A stretch of DNA of 27,188 nt from Spirochaetota bacterium. Lineage in GTDB: Bacteria > Spirochaetota > UBA12135 > COTS27. The translations under genes and the position numbers were made by a program. Of this stretch, positions 24,185 to 27,188 are shown in pieces. The notes under the pieces were generated by a model. It saw nothing but the letters and a program-made list of their open reading frames with translations. It searched no databases and was not told where the DNA came from. The stretch spans positions 1-27,188 of the forward strand of contig JAUXHF010000002.1 of assembly GCA_030621685.1 (NCBI GenBank), read 5' to 3'. How positions within the stretch are numbered: position 1 is the first letter of the stretch; the number at the start of each line of letters is the position of its first letter.

Positions 24185-25048
24185 TTATGTTGAGCTGATT
24201 CCTTTTTTTTCGAATTCATCTAATTGCATTTTGATGGAATCGTAGAGTTTTTTTGATTTTCCGAGTAGCGGCGAAGGGCTGCTTTTGCTAGATTTTCCTA
24301 AGCCAAAAACCTTAGAGAGGAAAATTCGTGAGCTATTGAGTTCTTTGTATTTGCTTTGATTATCTTTGAAAATGTGCAGAAATTTTGAAGCAAGAAAACA
24401 TTTTAGGTATACAAGCCCATTAAAGCCGTAGTCGACGCCAAGGTCGGGTCCAAAATTTGTTACATGAATTTTGTTTCTTTGCGAGACATAGAACAGCTCC
24501 AAATGTTTTTTTAGGTAGGCCAAGCAACTTAATCGAAAGTGTATTTTCAATTCTTGGTAGGTTTCATGGGGATATTTCAACATAAGATCGTGGGCACACC
24601 AAGAGGCACGAATAGCAGCCATGCTTTTTTTTGCTTGCGCAAAGCTTTTTTGTGGGCTTGAAGCATAGCAGCTTATGGCTAAGAAGAAACTTAAAAGCCC
24701 AGTTTCTAAAGTTCTAGGAACGGCAAAATCGGCGGTGGGCAGCAATTGCTGCCCGAAGAGGCGGCGTTGTTTTTGTTGCTGAACAATTACAGTGCGATCA
24801 AAAATGTTTTCAACAAAAAAATCTTCTGGCAGAGCAGCAAACCAGCAGCTGGGACATACTAAGCTGTTGTAGATGAGCGGGAATACTGTGCCAAATTTCT
24901 TGGTTTCTTTATAACTTTGCCTGAGGTCATCTTGGAGTTGGCCGGCAATCAGCCGTCCTTTTCCAAAGCGCAAAATTTCTCGTTTAAATGAAAAATCGCA
25001 TATGGGACAAGTAATTGGTTCTTTTTGAAAAAATGAATTTTTCGACAT
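24185..25048 (-). CDS. DUF2225 zinc-ribbon protein
   Basis: The protein has 287 residues from ATG at 25048, chosen because GGAGATG lies about 8 bases upstream; the frame is open further, to 25111. The N-terminus has ITCPICDFSFKRE and later SLVCPSCWFAALPEDFF, two CxxC pairs likely to bind zinc. Between them is LRQSYKETKKFGTVFPLIY, a stretch I associate with the spirochaete branch of DUF2225. The helical C-terminal part may form TPR-like repeats. The function is unknown. It lies 188 bases downstream of the proton-channel gene on the same strand. Confidence 0.85.
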   Translation of the reverse strand: MSKNSFFQKEPITCPICDFSFKREILRFGKGRLIAGQLQDDLRQSYKETKKFGTVFPLIYNSLVCPSCWFAALPEDFFVENIFDRTVIVQQQKQRRLFGQQLLPTADFAVPRTLETGLLSFFLAISCYASSPQKSFAQAKKSMAAIRASWCAHDLMLKYPHETYQELKIHFRLSCLAYLKKHLELFYVSQRNKIHVTNFGPDLGVDYGFNGLVYLKCFLASKFLHIFKDNQSKYKELNSSRIFLSKVFGLGKSSKSSPSPLLGKSKKLYDSIKMQLDEFEKKGISST

Positions 25049-25236
25049 GAGACATCTCCACAGAAAATAAAAAACCAAGCTCTCTACTCTAAGGCTAGTT
25101 CTCGTTAGCAAATGGAAAGGAAAGCTTTTCTTTATATTCGGCGTTTTAGGCAGAGAGATGAGAGAATATGGCCTAAAGATGAAAGAGAAAGAGTAGGTAT
25201 GAGCTGGTTACAAGTTTTTTTCATAAGCTAGCGTTA

Positions 25237-25854
25237 CTAAATTTCATCATTTTTAATGATGTCAATAATTTCGCCATTGGCAATTTCGATATCATGAAGT
25301 ATTGATTCTATGCGCCTAAGAAAATAATTATAAGAGATAAGACAAGGAATGGCAATAGTAAGTCCGGCTGCTGTAGTCAGTAGCGCTTCAGAGATGCCTG
25401 CTGCTAGGGCAGAGCTTTCTACGTTTCCGCCAGAGATAACCACAAAGGACTTTATCATACCAAGCACCGTACCCAACAGCCCCAAAAGTGGAGCTACCGA
25501 GGCTATTGTGGAAATGGCTGTTAGCCTGCGTTCTAAATCTGGTAATCTTTTATTTTTCTCGTTCTCGGCTAGTCTTTCTAAGCCGGCTAGAGACATGCTA
25601 TTTTTGGAAAGCAATACAGAGAGTACAGCAGCTAATGGGTTTTTTTCTTTTGCTTTGATGCATAAAGCAACGGCGGCATCTATGCGATCTTGGGTGGGGG
25701 TAAGGCCTAAAATAGTTTTAATTTGATCGATGAAGTTGACTCCGCCGGTATTCATTCTACCTAGGAAGAAAAACCGTTCTAAGATGAGGGCTAAGGCTGT
25801 TACCGATACCAATAATAGAATTGGCATGACTACGCTGCTTAAAAGAATATTCAT
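25237..25854 (-). CDS. MotA/TolQ/ExbB-family proton channel
   Basis: The protein has 205 residues with three spans (about 5-25, 107-135 and 155-178), the ExbB/TolQ layout. Conserved stretches are RRLTAISTIASVAPLLGLLGTVLGMIKSF and ISEALLTTAAGLTIAIPCLISYNYF. With an ExbD/TolR partner, such proteins use the proton gradient to energise TonB or Tol. No ExbD/TolR gene lies on either side: DUF2225 follows and iolE diverges. It could power the TonB receptor at the left of the window, but this is not shown by context. Confidence 0.9.
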   Translation of the reverse strand: MNILLSSVVMPILLLVSVTALALILERFFFLGRMNTGGVNFIDQIKTILGLTPTQDRIDAAVALCIKAKEKNPLAAVLSVLLSKNSMSLAGLERLAENEKNKRLPDLERRLTAISTIASVAPLLGLLGTVLGMIKSFVVISGGNVESSALAAGISEALLTTAAGLTIAIPCLISYNYFLRRIESILHDIEIANGEIIDIIKNDEI

Positions 25855-25987
25855 AAGGGTGGTCTCTATATAAACCCTGCCTCTATTTTCTTTACAGAGG
25901 CTAGGTTGGGTTCTTACTTCTTAGAATTCTTTGAAGTAACTTTTTGTTTTAATAAGCGTGTTTTTGCCAAGCTGGCTATAAAAGTAA

Positions 25988-26013
25988 AATTTGAAGTGTA
26001 AATTTGAAGTGTA
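25988..26013. repeat. 13-nt tandem duplication
   Basis: AATTTGAAGTGTA is present twice in a row without mismatch. Confidence 0.9.
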
Positions 26014-26137
26014 AATTAGTTAGGAGAGTAATAGGAGTGCTGTATCTTCAATTTCATAGCTGCTTCTAGAAGTATACTATTAATTCTTTGTTTCTTTAAG
26101 GAAGATTTTTGGTTTTCTGAAATACAGAAAAAGTATT

Positions 26138-26169
26138 TATTTTTTCGTGTTTTTATTTTTTCGTGTTTT
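26138..26169. repeat. 16-nt tandem duplication
   Basis: TATTTTTTCGTGTTTT is present twice in a row without mismatch. Confidence 0.9.
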
Positions 26170-26255
26170 TCGCCTAGGCATGGCTTAAGCATCGTAAAGA
26201 TATACACTATAAAATATGATTTTTTTTAAAAATTTTAGAAAGGATAAAAATACGA

Positions 26256-26261
26256 TATAAT
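26256..26261 (+). promoter_or_regulatory. Possible -10 box upstream of iolE
   Basis: TATAAT lies 95 bases before the iolE ATG. No clear -35 box is visible, and the surroundings are AT-rich. Confidence 0.22.
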
Positions 26262-26356
26262 AAAATAGCTAGGACTTTTTTGGCCTTCAAAGATAAGCAA
26301 GACGACATGTTCTTAAAAGGCAAGACTAGCCTCTTTTTCAAGACTTTAGAAATGAA

Positions 26357-27188
26357 ATGAATTTTACAAAAGAAAAACTAGCCATAGCGCCTTTAACATG
26401 GACGAACAGTGATTTGCCGGAGCTAGGCAAAGAAAATAGCTTTGAACAATGTATCGATGAAATGGCTTTAGCGGGCTTTACTGCTTGTGAAATTGGCGGA
26501 AATTTTCCTAAAGATCCGCTAAAACTGAAAGATGAGCTAGAGAGGCGTGGTTTAAAAGTTTGTACGCAATGGTTTTCCTTTAGAGCCTCTAAAGACTCGC
26601 TAGAAGAAATCCGCCCTGAATTTGAGAAGCATCTTCAATTTCTACGTAGCGTTCAAGATGACATATATATTGTTGCTGGCGGGGAAACTGCAGGTAGCAT
26701 TCAGAGCATGCAGCATGTTTCGGTATTTGGGGAGAGGCCTATATTTGCGCCTACTCGCTGGAAGCAGTTTACTAGGACAATGAATGAGCTTGGCAAAATT
26801 GCTAGAGACAATGGTTTTTTTCTCTGTTTTCATACGCATATGGGTACGGGAGTACAAACGGGCGAGGAGACGGAACGCTTGTTGCATGACACAGACGATC
26901 GCTATATTTTTTTGAACTACGATAGTGGTCATTTCTATTATGCGGCTGATGATCCTGTTCTTGTGCTAAGAAAATTTGTTTCTCGGATTCGCCATGTACA
27001 TCTTAAAGATATACGCCGCTGGGTGCTAGAGCGAGCGGAAACCGAAGCCATGAGTTTTTTGAAATCGGTAAAAGAAGGCGTCTTTACCATTCCTTCGGAA
27101 AGCGAGGGCTGTATTGATTTCGACTCTATTTTTGAAATTCTTGATAGGGCAGGCTATCAAGATTGGCTAGTTGTTGAGGCCGAACAAG
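26357..27188 (+). CDS. iolE: Myo-inosose-2 dehydratase IolE, cut by right edge
   Basis: 277 residues are present from ATG 26357; the family is about 300 long, so roughly 20 are missing. It is a TIM-barrel sugar-phosphate isomerase-type protein. IolE features in order are LAIAPLTWTNSDLPELG, MALAGFTACEIGGNFP, FHTHMGTGVQT (His159, His161), NYDSGH (Asp189-His192), HVHLKD (213-218), KEGVFTIPSESEGCIDF and LVVEAEQ at the edge. It dehydrates 2-keto-myo-inositol in inositol breakdown. The next genes, outside the window, may be other iol genes. A general sugar isomerase is less likely given the match through the C-terminus. Confidence 0.88.
   Translation, partial: MNFTKEKLAIAPLTWTNSDLPELGKENSFEQCIDEMALAGFTACEIGGNFPKDPLKLKDELERRGLKVCTQWFSFRASKDSLEEIRPEFEKHLQFLRSVQDDIYIVAGGETAGSIQSMQHVSVFGERPIFAPTRWKQFTRTMNELGKIARDNGFFLCFHTHMGTGVQTGEETERLLHDTDDRYIFLNYDSGHFYYAADDPVLVLRKFVSRIRHVHLKDIRRWVLERAETEAMSFLKSVKEGVFTIPSESEGCIDFDSIFEILDRAGYQDWLVVEAEQ

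Larger units (their letters stand above)
25855..26356. other. Divergent intergenic region, AT-rich with short tandem repeats
   Basis: About 500 bases separate the proton-channel gene (minus) and iolE (plus), so both promoters should be here. It contains two short tandem duplications: 13 nt at 25988-26013 and 16 nt at 26138-26169. TATAAT occurs at 26256-26261. A 63-codon minus frame (26016-26207) looks spurious. No RNA gene was recognised. Confidence 0.5.

Noticed and set aside
26016..26207. 63-codon minus frame in the iolE upstream gap
   Set aside because: Low-complexity Lys/Ser-rich frame over AT-rich tandem repeats, with no start signal or family match.
26642..26932. 96-codon minus frame
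   Set aside because: It is opposite iolE, whose motifs are continuous through this stretch.

Overview
The window looks like the chromosome of an aerobic or microaerobic Gram-negative-type bacterium of low to medium GC. An outer membrane is implied by a TonB-dependent receptor (1-2555, minus). The respiratory genes form a complete alternative complex III (ACIII) plus caa3-type cytochrome oxidase block. The zinc-ribbon DUF2225 protein (24185-25048) has the character I associate with spirochaetes, so Spirochaetota is my leading guess. Bacteroidota or another ACIII-bearing phylum cannot be excluded from sequence reading alone.

Layout. (i) 1-2555, minus: TonB-dependent receptor with an N-terminal carboxypeptidase-regulatory-like domain, running to the left edge. 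(ii) 2556-3383: AT-rich, gene-poor, with a weak small ORF and a perfect 18-bp inverted repeat. (iii) 3384-6560, plus: a three-gene cassette of unknown function. It encodes a membrane-anchored protein with an EF-hand-like loop and a Gly/Ser-rich tail, a DUF350-type membrane protein built of four repeats, and an acidic soluble protein with a possible winged helix. The 5' end of the last gene is duplicated just upstream as a frameshifted copy. (iv) 6839-14064 and 14475-21778, plus: actA-actB-actC-actD-actE, a possible 59-codon membrane ORF, actF, a small single-span protein, an SCO/SenC copper chaperone, then oxidase subunits II (with fused cytochrome c), I, III and IV. (v) 21906-21989, minus: tRNA-Leu(CAA). 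(vi) 22159-22845, plus: LysE/RhtB exporter, convergent with truA (22889-23767, minus). A decayed copy of the truA 5' end lies directly upstream of truA. (vii) Minus strand: DUF2225 protein and an ExbB/MotA-type proton channel with no ExbD beside it. (viii) 26357 to the right edge, plus: iolE (myo-inosose-2 dehydratase), cut by the window end.

How the genes work together. ActA-F oxidise quinol and pass electrons through haem c groups (ActA pentahaem, ActE monohaem) to the cytochrome c domain and CuA site of oxidase subunit II, and on to the haem-copper centre of subunit I. SCO probably loads CuA. Subunit I has the Tyr-Ser form of the proton channel (A2 type), as expected for a caa3 oxidase.

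A recurring oddity is small-scale tandem duplication. Units of 8, 12, 13, 16, 18, 28 and 66 nt occur, plus two ~300-bp partial gene duplications. Three of the short arrays start at or overlap the stop codon of a gene.
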